From assembly GCF_000971975.1 (NCBI RefSeq), contig NZ_LAQO01000039.1:1-64000 (forward strand): a DNA stretch of 64,000 bases, given 5' to 3'. The stretch comes from Paenibacillus algorifonticola. GTDB lineage: Bacteria > Bacillota > Bacilli > Paenibacillales > Paenibacillaceae. The first letter of the stretch is position 1. Every line of letters begins with the position of its first letter. A program made the translations under genes and the position numbers. The notes below the pieces were generated by a model. That model did no database searches. It worked only from the letters and a program-made list of their open reading frames with translations, and was not told the DNA's origin. Shown piece after piece: positions 9,472-18,287 of this stretch.

Positions 9472-9630
9472 TTCTATCTAATCTGTTCAGTCTGAGTCTA
9501 TAAAATAGATTCATACTAAGAATAGGTTGTCGGGACTTTTTCGATAGCTTGACGAGTGTGCCCCTTTCTTATGTATGAACACAAAAAGAGAAACCCGATG
9601 TCATAATAATGATTGAGTTACTCAACAAGT

Positions 9631-9665
9631 AGAGGTTAACCAGCTAAGTCTAGTTAATCTCTTTT
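9631..9665 (+). terminator. Terminator before truncated copy 4
   Basis: AGAGGTTAAC pairs over ten positions with GTTAATCTCT and is followed by TTTT. Spike homology resumes at about 9690. The rest of 9472-9630 shows no gene. Confidence 0.7.
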
Positions 9666-9689
9666 TGCTTTGAAATGAGCATTAGTCGA

Positions 9690-11620
9690 AGCGCTATACG
9701 GTTCTGAAGAATCGCGCCGCCTATGAAGAGCTGAAAGCCCATGCGGAAGGCAGTGATGCGGATCTCATTCACGAAGCGGACTTCGTCAGCTACCGCATAA
9801 CCAGCGAGCAATTTTGCCAGGTTGGGGACGATGTCGTATTCAAGAAGCAAATGTGGGTCGTAGCGGAGTCGATCATCAGCTATGCCTCGGGGCTGCTGAC
9901 CTATGAATATGTGCTGGTCCGGCGTCAGACGCTGAGGCGGAAATCCCGGCAAAATGAAGGGATTCAGGGTGTATCTCTGGAGGGCCGCGTCGTGAAGCGG
10001 GCGAACAATATGGTTAAGGTGCACCTGGACATCGATAACGCACATGACGAGCAGGGAAATTGGTGGTTCCCGTATTCAGGGGAAGGCAATAATATGTTTC
10101 ACGTGCTGCCCGATGAGGGAGCGCGGATTAAGGTGTATTTTCCCAATGGCGTCGAAAAGAAGGCAATGGCGATCAACTCGGTGCGAGGCGGCAGCGAGGA
10201 GATGAAAAGCCGGACGGTGTTCCAGAAGCCGACGACGAAGGTGTTTGAATCTCCGGGAGCGGCCAAGATGCAGCTGGGGGACGATGGGGTTCTTTTTGAA
10301 AAAGGAACGGTCAGCCTGCATTTGGATGGCGGGAACATCACGGTGAACGCCAGTGAAGATGTGCTGCTGGTGGCGGGCAATAAGGTGGAGCTGGGCAGCG
10401 GGAGTGAGAAGGGGATCCTTGAATCGATTCGGATGCGAGCGACGAACCAGATCGGACTGCAAACGAACACCGATCATTATGTGCTGATCAGCGATAACCG
10501 GGTAGGGATAAAGAGTGGCAAGCTGGATTTTCAGAAAGTTGAGGTACCGTTTACCGAGCTGCTGACGGATGAAGAGATTGAGCAGATGTATTTGGACGAG
10601 CAGCTGTCCGAGCAACTCGCTACGAATATGGAGCAAGAGAAGCAGAAGTATAACGGGGCTCCGATATCGGAGGAATATTTGTACCAGAAGGTTCATCCTG
10701 CGACGAAGGAGCAAATGAAAAATGATCCTAACCTAAGTGCTAAAGCGAAGGATTGGATCAAGACTCAATCGACGGAAAAGCAGCAAGAATTTTATCAGAG
10801 CAGATATGGTCCGAAATCGAGTGAACCAACCAAAGATAAAGAGGCGGAGCTTGCGCGCAGACAGCAGGCGTATGATCAGCAGGATCGGGATCGAACGGCG
10901 GTTTATCAGTGGAAGAAAGAGGCAGTCGCGATAAGGGAGAAGGGGGAGAAGGAAGGGAAGTCGCAGGCTGAAATCGAGTCGATGCTGCCCGCGCTCCCCG
11001 TGCTTTCCTCTAGCGGGTCGCAGGAAAGCGGCTTGTCGGGGATGATTCATCAGGCGCTGAATACGCCAGGTGCCCAGCATTTTATGGAGCTAATCGCCCC
11101 AATGGCAGATGCTTGGGCGTTGGAAAATTTGATTCCACAAAAGCCGGAATACCTGAGCAAGCAGACGGTAAAAACGGTATACTTATCTCGTTATACGTAT
11201 CAGGAATTAGAATTGAACCCCCAGATTCTGATGGCACAGTTGAACATTATCTTCGGCGTCGTGGCCCTTATTACAGCCTTTCCAACGGGTGGAGGATCGT
11301 TGTATGTCTTAGCAATAGCGGATGGTGTTCTAGGCGCGGCAATGTTTACGGTGAATGGGATGAAGGTGTACGCCTTATCTCACGGTGATGTAGATACGCC
11401 CCTATTGGATCTGGATCAGAAAATACTGGATGACATAGGAATTACCTTGGCGGTCGTGAATTTAGCGCTCCTGTTGAAGCATGGAGTATATACGGTAGCT
11501 AACAAAATGATAAACGGGCGGAATATAGCGGCGGTGGATGATGCTTGGACAGCATTTAAGCTGGAAAATGTCAAACCACTCTCGGCAGACTTCCACATTA
11601 TCGGAAGTGCTAATCAATGA
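9690..11620 (+). pseudogene. Spike/pre-toxin fragment without toxin (copy 4)
   Basis: Homology starts at about 9690 (KRYTVLKNRAAYEEL) with no start codon before the internal ATG at 9851. OB fold, needle, linker and hydrophobic segments follow. The homology ends at 11577 after LENVKP, ahead of the Pro/Lys linker. About 13 unrelated codons then lead to TGA. No toxin or immunity gene follows. The fragment is truncated at both ends, yet it keeps about 1.9 kb of sequence that could recombine with the other copies. Confidence 0.75.
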
Positions 11621-11681
11621 CTTCATAAAGTGAGTTACTTTCAGTTAAAGGAGTTTAAATCCGGATAAATGGAGGGGAAAT

Positions 11682-11855
11682 ATGCTGCATTATTGGGAAA
11701 ACCTTAGAGCGCAGAAAGAACCCCGTACTCAATATTACATCGATCCTGTTAAGATCATTTGGCAGTCGGATAATAGCCATTCAGTTGTAGAGCATGCAGA
11801 GCTACTTTTAACTGGACGTGACGGTCAAGCAGTGCTTAGGTACATCGATGGATAA
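11682..11855 (+). CDS. 57-residue frame, possibly N-terminal remnant of a glycoside hydrolase
   Basis: The ATG has a strong ribosome binding site (GGAGGGG, 6 bases away). The product (HYWENLRAQKEP, YYIDPVKIIWQS, LLLTGRDGQAVLRYIDG) resembles my recollection of the N-terminus of some Paenibacillus alpha-L-rhamnosidase-type proteins. It ends abruptly, so a truncated gene is likelier than a true small protein. The family call is weak. Confidence 0.35.
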   Translation: MLHYWENLRAQKEPRTQYYIDPVKIIWQSDNSHSVVEHAELLLTGRDGQAVLRYIDG

Positions 11856-11863
11856 GGCTTGTG

Positions 11864-12228
11864 TTATGCGCCATGAAGGAAGTGTACCTGGCATCCAACG
11901 AGCGCGGGGCTTGCCACCTTGGCAACAGGAATCCATATTAGCACTCCGATAACGTCGGCAATCCCCCAAATGCCCAGCGCTCCCCGACAGGCATGAAATC
12001 TCGCTTGCAGCGGCGCTGAGAGTCTGGATGCCAAGGCGCAGAGCCGATGTTGAGCGATATCGTATAAATCGCGATCATCGCAGGAACCTTGGCTGGAAAA
12101 TGATGCTTGATAAAGCCGGATATAAGTGGCCCAATGGCCCAATCCCGACACCTACGATCGCTGCGGTCAGAAGCAACAGGAACGTTGCCGTCCCGAGACA
12201 CAACGGTTCGCATATCGCTGAGCCGCAT
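11864..12228 (-). pseudogene. MFS permease remnant (cyanate permease/CynX-like)
   Basis: Two minus-strand frames must be joined to recover one permease fragment: IGPLISGFIKHHFPAKVPAMIAIYTISLNIGSA in one, then LASRLSAPLQARFH to GALGIWGIADVIGVLIWIPVAKVA in the other. The N-terminal membrane segment is also scrambled and the rest of the protein (normally about 400 residues) is missing. It sits at the end of the decayed minus-strand operon below. Confidence 0.6.
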
Positions 12229-12253
12229 GTCTCGAATTAGGCTGCTTCGTTCG

Positions 12254-12744
12254 TTATTCCCGTTCGGAAACCAATGTGAATCGCTCGTTCAGATGCTGCG
12301 GTCGCTCTATTTCATCCACAATGGCAATCAAAAAAATCGGCGTAGCTGACATAGCTTTCCCCTTTTGAATTGTGGATCATATGGTCTTTGCCCTTCTGAT
12401 AGGTTCTTGTTCGTTTGCCTTTAGGGTCGAAGATCGCCGCCGGACTGACAAATGTCCAGTTAACCCCAGAGTAACGCCGAAGCTGTTCCAGGTTTTTCGC
12501 TTGATTCGAGGCTCCCTCATAAAATTCGCGGAGAAAATGCAAATACGAACGATCCGGCAGCGTGCCGAATGCATTGACGACCGTATCGAAAGATTGAAGA
12601 TCTTCGGTACGCAGATCCAAAATGTCCCTTTCGACGACTTCAGCCTCGGGCACAGCGATTTTGGCCGCATTTCGGACGATCGCGGTCACTTTGTGGCCTC
12701 GCTCCAAAGCCTTCTTGACGACTAGGCTGCCTACAGATGTTCAT
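12254..12744 (-). pseudogene. NmrA-like NAD(P)-binding protein, two frameshifts
   Basis: The main frame reads ERGHKVTAIVRNAAKI to ESYVSYADF, typical of short NmrA-type Rossmann proteins. At the start, SVGSLVVKKAL is in the frame but is preceded by a stop, and the ATG at 12744 is in another frame, so a small deletion removed the dinucleotide-binding loop region. At the end, a run of seven A (plus strand, about 12331-12337) shifts the frame; restoring it gives IAIVDEIERPQHLNERFTLVSERE and a stop at 12254. The homopolymer shift could be a sequencing error, but the 5' damage argues for a real pseudogene. Confidence 0.7.
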
Positions 12745-12764
12745 TTTTTCTTCTCCCACTTTTT

Positions 12765-13067
12765 TTAATCGATCGGGTAGTCCACAACAACAACGCCGTC
12801 AACCAAGGGAATTGCGCTTTGCAGCAGTTCCTGATGCAAAGGATGATGCATATAGTCCCGGCTCGCCTGCAAGTCTTGGAAGGTCACCCGTATCCCGACC
12901 GTATAGCCGTTGATATTCTCTACCTCCTCGGTGACGTTGATTCCGGCGGTCAACTCGACAATCCCCGGAATGGAACCTTTGAACGATTTCACCTTTCGAA
13001 TGAGTTCTTCCTGTTTGTCCTTTGTACCGTTTCCGTTAAACTTAAAAAGTATAATATGCTCGTACAT
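12765..13067 (-). CDS. Dabb family (stress-responsive A/B barrel) protein
   Basis: A 100-residue intact frame with a good ribosome binding site (GGAGGC). The MYEHIILFKF start, the GxxxGIR-type strand, DYMHHPLHQEL and the final VVVVDYPI are typical of the dimeric alpha+beta barrel (Dabb) family. Substrates vary and cannot be predicted. It is the only undamaged gene of this minus-strand operon. Confidence 0.8.
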   Translation of the reverse strand: MYEHIILFKFNGNGTKDKQEELIRKVKSFKGSIPGIVELTAGINVTEEVENINGYTVGIRVTFQDLQASRDYMHHPLHQELLQSAIPLVDGVVVVDYPID

Positions 13068-13095
13068 GCGATCAGCCTCCTTAGATTTCCTTTTA

Positions 13096-13260
13096 TTATT
13101 TTTTCTGCTTTAACCAATTTACAAATTTATAGACGACCGAGTCCATAAATTCCATACTTCGAGGTCGAAATGATGGCGGTAATTGCTGAACGATGAACCG
13201 GGCCAGCATCAGGTTATACGAATGTTGGCGAATGCTTCCTACAATGGCTGCAACTTTCAT
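13096..13260 (-). pseudogene. NADPH-dependent FMN reductase with internal deletion
   Basis: The frame gives MKVAAIVGSIRQHSYNLMLARFIVQQ, the typical N-terminus of FMN reductases (flavin-phosphate-binding GSIR), and passes directly into SMEFMDSVVYKFVNWLKQKK, the typical C-terminus. About 120 central residues are missing, so only 54 residues remain of a protein usually near 180. It is the first gene after the operator at 13316. Confidence 0.65.
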
Positions 13261-13315
13261 ATTGGAACACCTCGCGTAACTTCATCCAGTTCCTCCTTCT
13301 TGCCATTGATTTTTG

Positions 13316-13328
13316 GTCACCCGGTGAC
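13316..13328. promoter_or_regulatory. Palindromic operator between decayed operon and MmyB-type regulator
   Basis: GTCACCCGGTGAC is a perfect palindrome around a central C, placed in the divergent intergenic region. It is the obvious candidate site for the regulator that starts at 13419. Confidence 0.6.
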
Positions 13329-13418
13329 ATAAGCTATTGTATATAAGTTGAAATCGCTCAGGAAGTGATCTGGTTATCCTGGGACTGGCAATCCTACTTT
13401 ATTTGGAGGGAAAAAGAT

Positions 13419-14276
13419 ATGCAGCTAGATCGTTATCGGGAATTGGCCCACTTTTTGCGAACTCGCCGGGAACGAATCACGCCTGAGCAAGTCGGGCTGC
13501 CAAGCGGCGGACGCAGACGCACCCCCGGACTTCGCCGGGGAGAAGTCGCAATGCTGGCCGAGGTCGGCTTGGATTGGTACACCTACCTGGAGCAAGGTCG
13601 TCACATCAATGTATCGAGAGATGTCCTCGAACGAGTGGCCGATGTATTGATGCTTGACGCGACCGAACGCAAGCATCTGTTCTTCCTGGCCCACAAGCAA
13701 TTGCCGCTAGAGCGCCGTCAGGATTCCCCCAAGGTCGGTCCGGCTCTTCAACGATTTTTGGACGGTCTCGGCGATTCCCCTGCATGCGTCATGGATACCA
13801 AGATGAATATTGTGGCCTGGAACTCCGCATACTGCGCATTAAACGGCGACTACTCCGTCAAATCCGAGCAAGAACGGAATTTTGTCTGGCTCACCTTTAC
13901 CTCTTCGCAATTTCGTTACCTTAAGGGAGAACAATGGGAAATGCATGCTCGCCGAATCGTAGCTCAATTCCACGCCTGTTATGCGCGGTATACGGACGAT
14001 CCTTGGTGGTCCAAGCAGTATGAAGCGTTGTCCAAAGTGAGTTCCGAATTCCGGGAGTTTTGGGAGACGCATGATGTACGGGAAGCGATCGACGCGCATA
14101 AAGCGCTGAATTGTCCGAATTTGGGCGTCTTGAATTTCGACCATATCTCCTTTCAATCGTTGGAAAATCCGAATTTGACCGTTTCGATTCACATTCCGCA
14201 CCAAGACGGTACGATCGAGAAAATGCGGCAACTCATGAGCGGAAACAAAGTGGATATTTTAATTGCCGGAAAATAA
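13419..14276 (+). CDS. XRE-type regulator with MmyB ligand-binding domain
   Basis: 285 residues from ATG 13419, which has the ribosome binding site GGAGGG; an earlier in-frame start at 13365 lacks one. The N-terminal HTH (RRERITPEQVGLP, RRTPGLRRGEVAMLAEVGLDWYTYLEQGR) and the following PAS-like MmyB domain (MNIVAWNSAYCAL, FVWLTF, LGVLNFDH) are characteristic. Family members commonly control a divergent oxidoreductase; here that neighbour is broken, leaving the regulator largely without its target. Confidence 0.85.
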   Translation: MQLDRYRELAHFLRTRRERITPEQVGLPSGGRRRTPGLRRGEVAMLAEVGLDWYTYLEQGRHINVSRDVLERVADVLMLDATERKHLFFLAHKQLPLERRQDSPKVGPALQRFLDGLGDSPACVMDTKMNIVAWNSAYCALNGDYSVKSEQERNFVWLTFTSSQFRYLKGEQWEMHARRIVAQFHACYARYTDDPWWSKQYEALSKVSSEFREFWETHDVREAIDAHKALNCPNLGVLNFDHISFQSLENPNLTVSIHIPHQDGTIEKMRQLMSGNKVDILIAGK

Positions 14277-14430
14277 GCAAGGCGATTCCACAAGTTGCCG
14301 AACGATAAAAAGCCCGATCCTGGGCAGGCTCGGGATACTAAAACGTCATTTAATTCTACAGTCAATCTAATTTCTTCTACTACGTCTAATTTCAGAATCG
14401 TACTTGAAGAACATTTTACATAGCGAATGG

Positions 14431-14477
14431 AAAAGGCTCGTTCCACTTGGATTACAAGTAGGAACAAGCCTTTTTTT
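14431..14477. terminator. Bidirectional terminator between regulator genes
   Basis: AAAAGGCT pairs with AGCCTTTT and the inner TTCCACTTG pairs imperfectly with CAAGTAGGAA, ending in seven T. It serves the gene ending at 14276 and, in reverse, the HxlR gene. Layout and sequence resemble the element at 4163-4207. Confidence 0.75.
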
Positions 14478-14541
14478 ATGATATCTGCATAAACACTTAA
14501 ACTCCGATACTACCTCTACAACACCACTCAGTAGACCGTGC

Positions 14542-14904
14542 TTATTTATTCAAAACACTATCCTCAAGCATCGAATATTTATCGCCATAAATTCGGATAA
14601 TATGCTCTTCGCCCCAGTTGCAGAGGGCACTGAGAATGCTGTCGAGGCTGAGTCCGTATTCGGTAAGCTCGTATTCGACTTTAGGCGGCACCTGATTATA
14701 CGTAATCCGGTTCACGATTCCATCGTCCTCCAGCTCGCGGAGCTGCTGAGTGAGCATTTTTTGCGTGATTCCTGGCATGAGCCGTTTCAGGTCGCTGGTC
14801 CGTTTCTTGCCGTGAGTAAGATGGCAGAGAATGACGCATTTCCATTTTCCTCCGATAACCTCAAGCGTTGCCTCTACGGAAATATTGTATTTCTTCTTTG
14901 TCAT
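14542..14904 (-). CDS. HxlR family transcriptional regulator
   Basis: 120 residues with the winged-helix signature of HxlR proteins: VIGGKWKCVILCHLTHGKKRTSDLKRLMPGITQKMLTQQLRELEDDGIVNR, then PPKVEYELTEYGLSL. It lies divergent to the MFS exporter at 15082 and probably controls it through the repeat at 14936-14968. No cysteine stands at the conserved N-terminal redox position known from HypR, so a redox sensor role is not supported. Confidence 0.85.
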   Translation of the reverse strand: MTKKKYNISVEATLEVIGGKWKCVILCHLTHGKKRTSDLKRLMPGITQKMLTQQLRELEDDGIVNRITYNQVPPKVEYELTEYGLSLDSILSALCNWGEEHIIRIYGDKYSMLEDSVLNK

Positions 14905-14935
14905 GCTGCTCCTCCTTGCTGATCGGTATTTATAG

Positions 14936-14968
14936 GTACTTTTTAGTGCCTACATTACTGAAAAGTAC
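14936..14968. promoter_or_regulatory. Inverted repeat operator, probably for the HxlR regulator
   Basis: GTACTTTT and AAAAGTAC form an inverted repeat in the divergent intergenic region; the arms extend to ACT(A/G)AAAAGTAC on both strands, close to the HxlR gene start. Confidence 0.6.
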
Positions 14969-15081
14969 GTACTATTCTTTTAGACAGATATAACCTATCA
15001 TAGCACTTATCGATCCACTGCGGCTACTCGCGAAGTGAACCGTACCCAATAGATACACGACAGGATAGGAGGCAATATAGC

Positions 15082-16284
15082 ATGACTGTTAATCAAAAAA
15101 GAAGCACGTTGGCATTGTTGGCTCTCGCCGTAAGCGCATTTGCCATTGGGACGACGGAATTTATAAGTGTCGGGCTGCTGCCCCTGATTTCAGAGGATTT
15201 GCACGTATCGCTGCGGGCAGCGGGGTTGACTGTTTCCCTTTATGCACTGGGTGTAACGGTCGGGGCGCCAATCCTTACATCCCTAACGTCCAGCTTGTCG
15301 CGCAAAACGCTGCTTATGTGGATTATGCTTATCTTTATTATCGGCAACAGCTTAGCAGCCGCATCGGCGAGTATTGAAGTGCTGCTGATCGCACGCGTCG
15401 TATCCGCTTTTTCGCATGGCATATTTATGTCGATTGGATCGACCATTGCGGCTGATCTTGTTCCGGCGAACCGCCGTGCCAGCGCGATTTCGATTATGTT
15501 CAGCGGATTGACCGTTGCGACGGTAACAGGTGTGCCGCTCGGTACATTTATCGGCCAGCTCTGGGGCTGGCGAACGGCTTTTGTCGCTATCGTGATTGTC
15601 GGCATTCTTGCGTTTATCGCAAACATGCTGCTCATTCCGGGCGATTTGCGCAAAGGTGCCCGTTCTTCCTTTAAAGATCAATTGCAATTGGTCAAAAATG
15701 GCCGACTGCTGCTGCTGTTCGCCATCACCGCTTTGGGCTACGGTGGCACGTTTGTCGTATTCACTTATTTATCCCCGCTATTGCAACAAATAACCGGATT
15801 TAAATCGGGAACGGTTACCGTTATTTTGCTCGTATACGGTATTGCGATTGCGCTCGGTAATATGATTGGCGGAAAGCTTGCCAACCGCAACCCGATAGTT
15901 GCTTTGTTTTATATGTTTATGGTGCAGGCCGTTGTGCTCGTTATCCTGACATTTACGGCGCCTTTCAAAATCATCGGTCTAGTGACGATTATTGCGATGG
16001 GACTGCTGCATTTTATGAACGTGCCGGGGCTGCAGGTGTACGTTGTGATGCTGGCAGAACGGTTCGTACCGCGAGCAGTTGATGTGGCATCGGCCATCAA
16101 TATTGCTGCCTTTAATGCAGGCATTGCCATCGGCGCTTATCTCGGCGGCATTATCGCCGCTTCTATTGGGCTTATTCATACGACCTGGATCGGCGCGTTG
16201 ATGGTGGTGGGAGCGGTGCTGCTGACTGGATGGAGCATGGCGCTGGAGCGCAAGGATCAGAGCAGAGGCCAGAAGGCGGCCTGA
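15082..16284 (+). CDS. MFS efflux transporter, AraJ/DHA1 type
   Basis: 400 residues with 12 predicted hydrophobic segments. The N-terminus LAVSAFAIGTTEFISVGLLPLISEDL and the motif RVVSAFSHGIFMSIGSTIAADLVP identify the AraJ/YdhP branch of drug or sugar efflux permeases. The ribosome binding site AGGAGGC precedes ATG 15082. Transcribed away from the HxlR gene. Substrate unknown. Confidence 0.85.
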   Translation: MTVNQKRSTLALLALAVSAFAIGTTEFISVGLLPLISEDLHVSLRAAGLTVSLYALGVTVGAPILTSLTSSLSRKTLLMWIMLIFIIGNSLAAASASIEVLLIARVVSAFSHGIFMSIGSTIAADLVPANRRASAISIMFSGLTVATVTGVPLGTFIGQLWGWRTAFVAIVIVGILAFIANMLLIPGDLRKGARSSFKDQLQLVKNGRLLLLFAITALGYGGTFVVFTYLSPLLQQITGFKSGTVTVILLVYGIAIALGNMIGGKLANRNPIVALFYMFMVQAVVLVILTFTAPFKIIGLVTIIAMGLLHFMNVPGLQVYVVMLAERFVPRAVDVASAINIAAFNAGIAIGAYLGGIIAASIGLIHTTWIGALMVVGAVLLTGWSMALERKDQSRGQKAA

Positions 16285-16327
16285 TAATCCAATAACAATA
16301 TTTGTGAAAGTGTTTAGTCTAATGCCA

Positions 16328-16366
16328 AACGACAGCTAATCTTGCGGGATTGGTTGTCGTTTTTTA
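16328..16366 (+). terminator. Terminator after MFS gene
   Basis: AACGACAGCTAATC pairs with GATTGGTTGTCGTT, followed by six T. Confidence 0.75.
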
Positions 16367-16504
16367 TGCTGGTTCAAAAAATTGATAAGCGGACGCCCAT
16401 TTGCTATCATAAATAGTAAGAAAGTGACCAGAAAAACAAATCAGTCATTTCGTTAGTTCTCACTATTTTAACGTTTAATAATGGGCAATGAGGGAGAGTG
16501 AAGC

Positions 16505-17986
16505 ATGACAACGATCGAGGTAAATATGAAGGATGGCACGGTTAAAGGTCAACAGTTGAACGGAGTTTCCGTTTGGAAGGGGATTCCCTATGCCAAGCCG
16601 CCAGTAGATGAGCTGCGATTTGCAGCGCCTGTTCCGTTTGGGCAGTGGGAGGGTGTCAGAGAAGCCTTCCATTTTGGCCCTGAAAACATACAGCCCAGGC
16701 AAAATGGGGCAGCAGCGGAGCTTGCCGCAGGTACGCGACTCGAATCGGAAGATTGCCTCTATTTGAATGTATGGGCACCAGAATCAGTCGTTGCTGGGGA
16801 CGCAGCAGCCGCGCCGCTTCCGGTTATGGTATGGATTCATGGCGGCTCTTTTTTGACCGGAGCAGGAAGCTTGCCCTTCTATGATGGATCGGAGCTGGCG
16901 AAGCGGGGAAATGTGATCGTCGTGACGATCAACTATCGCCTAGGGCCGTTCGGGTTTCTGCATCTCGCGCCGCTTGGCGGCTCCTTCGTATCCAATGCAG
17001 GGCTTCTCGATCAAATAGCTGCACTGGAATGGGTGAAAAATAATATCGCGGCGTTCGGCGGCGATCCCGCTGCCGTCACTATTTTTGGAGAATCCGCAGG
17101 CAGCATGAGTATTGCAGCACTGCTGGCCATGCCGAAGGCGAAAGGCTTGTACAGTCGTGCCATTATGCAAAGCGGAGCCTCGCAATTCATTCCTCCGCAG
17201 CAAGCGGATGGCATCCGGGCAGGCCTGCTTCAATTGCTCGGCATTAGCCCGTCCGAGCTGGACAAGCTAAGGACCGTGCCAGCGGAGCATATTTTTGCAG
17301 CAGGGGAAAAACTGAAAGAGCAGGCTGGAAACCGGCTTGCGCTGCTGTTTCAACCGGTGCTCGACGAGGCAACGCTTCCGCAGCCGCCGCTGCAGGCGAT
17401 TCATGAAGGAGCGGCTGCGGATATTCCTCTGCTAATCGGGACGAATTTGGATGAAGGGCATTTGTTCATCAGGCCCGATATGCCTTTTGATGATAACATC
17501 GATATGTCCGAAGCGTTGACCTTTATGGCGCCTGATATCAAAAACGTCGCAGCCGCCGCTGCCGCTTATCCGCCAACGACAGACGGACAGGCCCAAATGA
17601 TGACCGAAGCTTTCTTTTGGCGCTCGTCCCTGCAGTTTGCCACCGCGCAATACGAGCATGCGCCTGTATGGATGTATCGCTTTGACTGGGTGCTGCCGGA
17701 GCATCCGCTGCTCCATAAATCGATTCATGGCATTGAAATCTTCTTTGTGTTCAACACGCTGGAGCATATGCAGAGCATGGGCGTTACACCCGATGAGTCC
17801 ATGCAGCAGCTTGCCTGGCGCATGCAGGATGCATGGATTGCTTTTGCTAAACAGGGCACGCCTGAAGTTGAAAATGTCGCATGGCCTGCGTATAGCAAAC
17901 CGGAGCGTTCGACACTTATTTTCAACCATAGCACTGAGGTCATTACTGACCCTGATGCGCAAAAACGTGAGCTGCTTGAGCTGTAA
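16505..17986 (+). CDS. pnbA: Type-B carboxylesterase (p-nitrobenzyl esterase-like)
   Basis: 493 residues, the usual length of PnbA esterases. Features: G-x-x-V-x-x-F-x-G-I-P-Y-A near the N-terminus (VSVWKGIPYAKPP), EDCLYLNVW, oxyanion-hole HGGSF, nucleophile elbow GESAGS with Ser197, and a candidate catalytic His in SIHGIEIFFVF. No signal peptide, so cytosolic. It hydrolyses carboxyl esters; natural substrate not predictable. Single-gene unit closed by the terminator at 18069. Confidence 0.88.
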   Translation: MTTIEVNMKDGTVKGQQLNGVSVWKGIPYAKPPVDELRFAAPVPFGQWEGVREAFHFGPENIQPRQNGAAAELAAGTRLESEDCLYLNVWAPESVVAGDAAAAPLPVMVWIHGGSFLTGAGSLPFYDGSELAKRGNVIVVTINYRLGPFGFLHLAPLGGSFVSNAGLLDQIAALEWVKNNIAAFGGDPAAVTIFGESAGSMSIAALLAMPKAKGLYSRAIMQSGASQFIPPQQADGIRAGLLQLLGISPSELDKLRTVPAEHIFAAGEKLKEQAGNRLALLFQPVLDEATLPQPPLQAIHEGAAADIPLLIGTNLDEGHLFIRPDMPFDDNIDMSEALTFMAPDIKNVAAAAAAYPPTTDGQAQMMTEAFFWRSSLQFATAQYEHAPVWMYRFDWVLPEHPLLHKSIHGIEIFFVFNTLEHMQSMGVTPDESMQQLAWRMQDAWIAFAKQGTPEVENVAWPAYSKPERSTLIFNHSTEVITDPDAQKRELLEL

Positions 17987-18068
17987 AGCATTAGCTTCTG
18001 TCCAGCAACCAGCACAATAACGCCTTTAAACGGATGAAACTCCCAATAAAATAAGCTTCAAATCGAAA

Positions 18069-18113
18069 AGCACCAATGAAGCAGGCGCAATCGCCTATTT
18101 CATTGGTGCTTTG
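18069..18113 (+). terminator. Terminator after carboxylesterase
   Basis: AGCACCAATGAA pairs with TTCATTGGTGCT over twelve positions, with a weak T run after it. Confidence 0.75.
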
Positions 18114-18287
18114 TTATTCATTATCACATTATCCACTTGGCTGCAAAACCGCAACTAGAGTCGTATAGCCCACTGCCTCGCCATCGCCTCCTACTTCAAC
18201 ACTGGAATTAGTTAAAGCTTCCTGACTCATAGCTTCCCTCTTGCCGCATATACATCTAGAAGGATGAATGAGGAAAGGATGCGAACG

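Larger units (their letters stand above)
182..11577 (+). repeat. Four-copy long direct repeat of the spike/pre-toxin core
   Basis: Nearly identical coding sequence occurs at about 182-2470, 4223-6515, 7791-8385 (pre-toxin part only) and 9690-11577, all on the plus strand. The left ends differ: copy 2 begins inside the spike domain, copy 3 only at the hydrophobic segment, copy 4 slightly downstream of copy 2. Copies 1-3 end at the same VEGTG codons. Copy 4 stops earlier, after LENVKP. Spacers contain toxin and immunity genes plus a terminator. The repeat is long enough to support homologous recombination. Limits were judged by eye. Confidence 0.9.

Noticed and set aside
182..11577. Long repeats as an insertion sequence or composite transposon
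   Set aside because: No transposase, no inverted terminal repeats and no target duplications seen; the repeats are the spike gene core itself.
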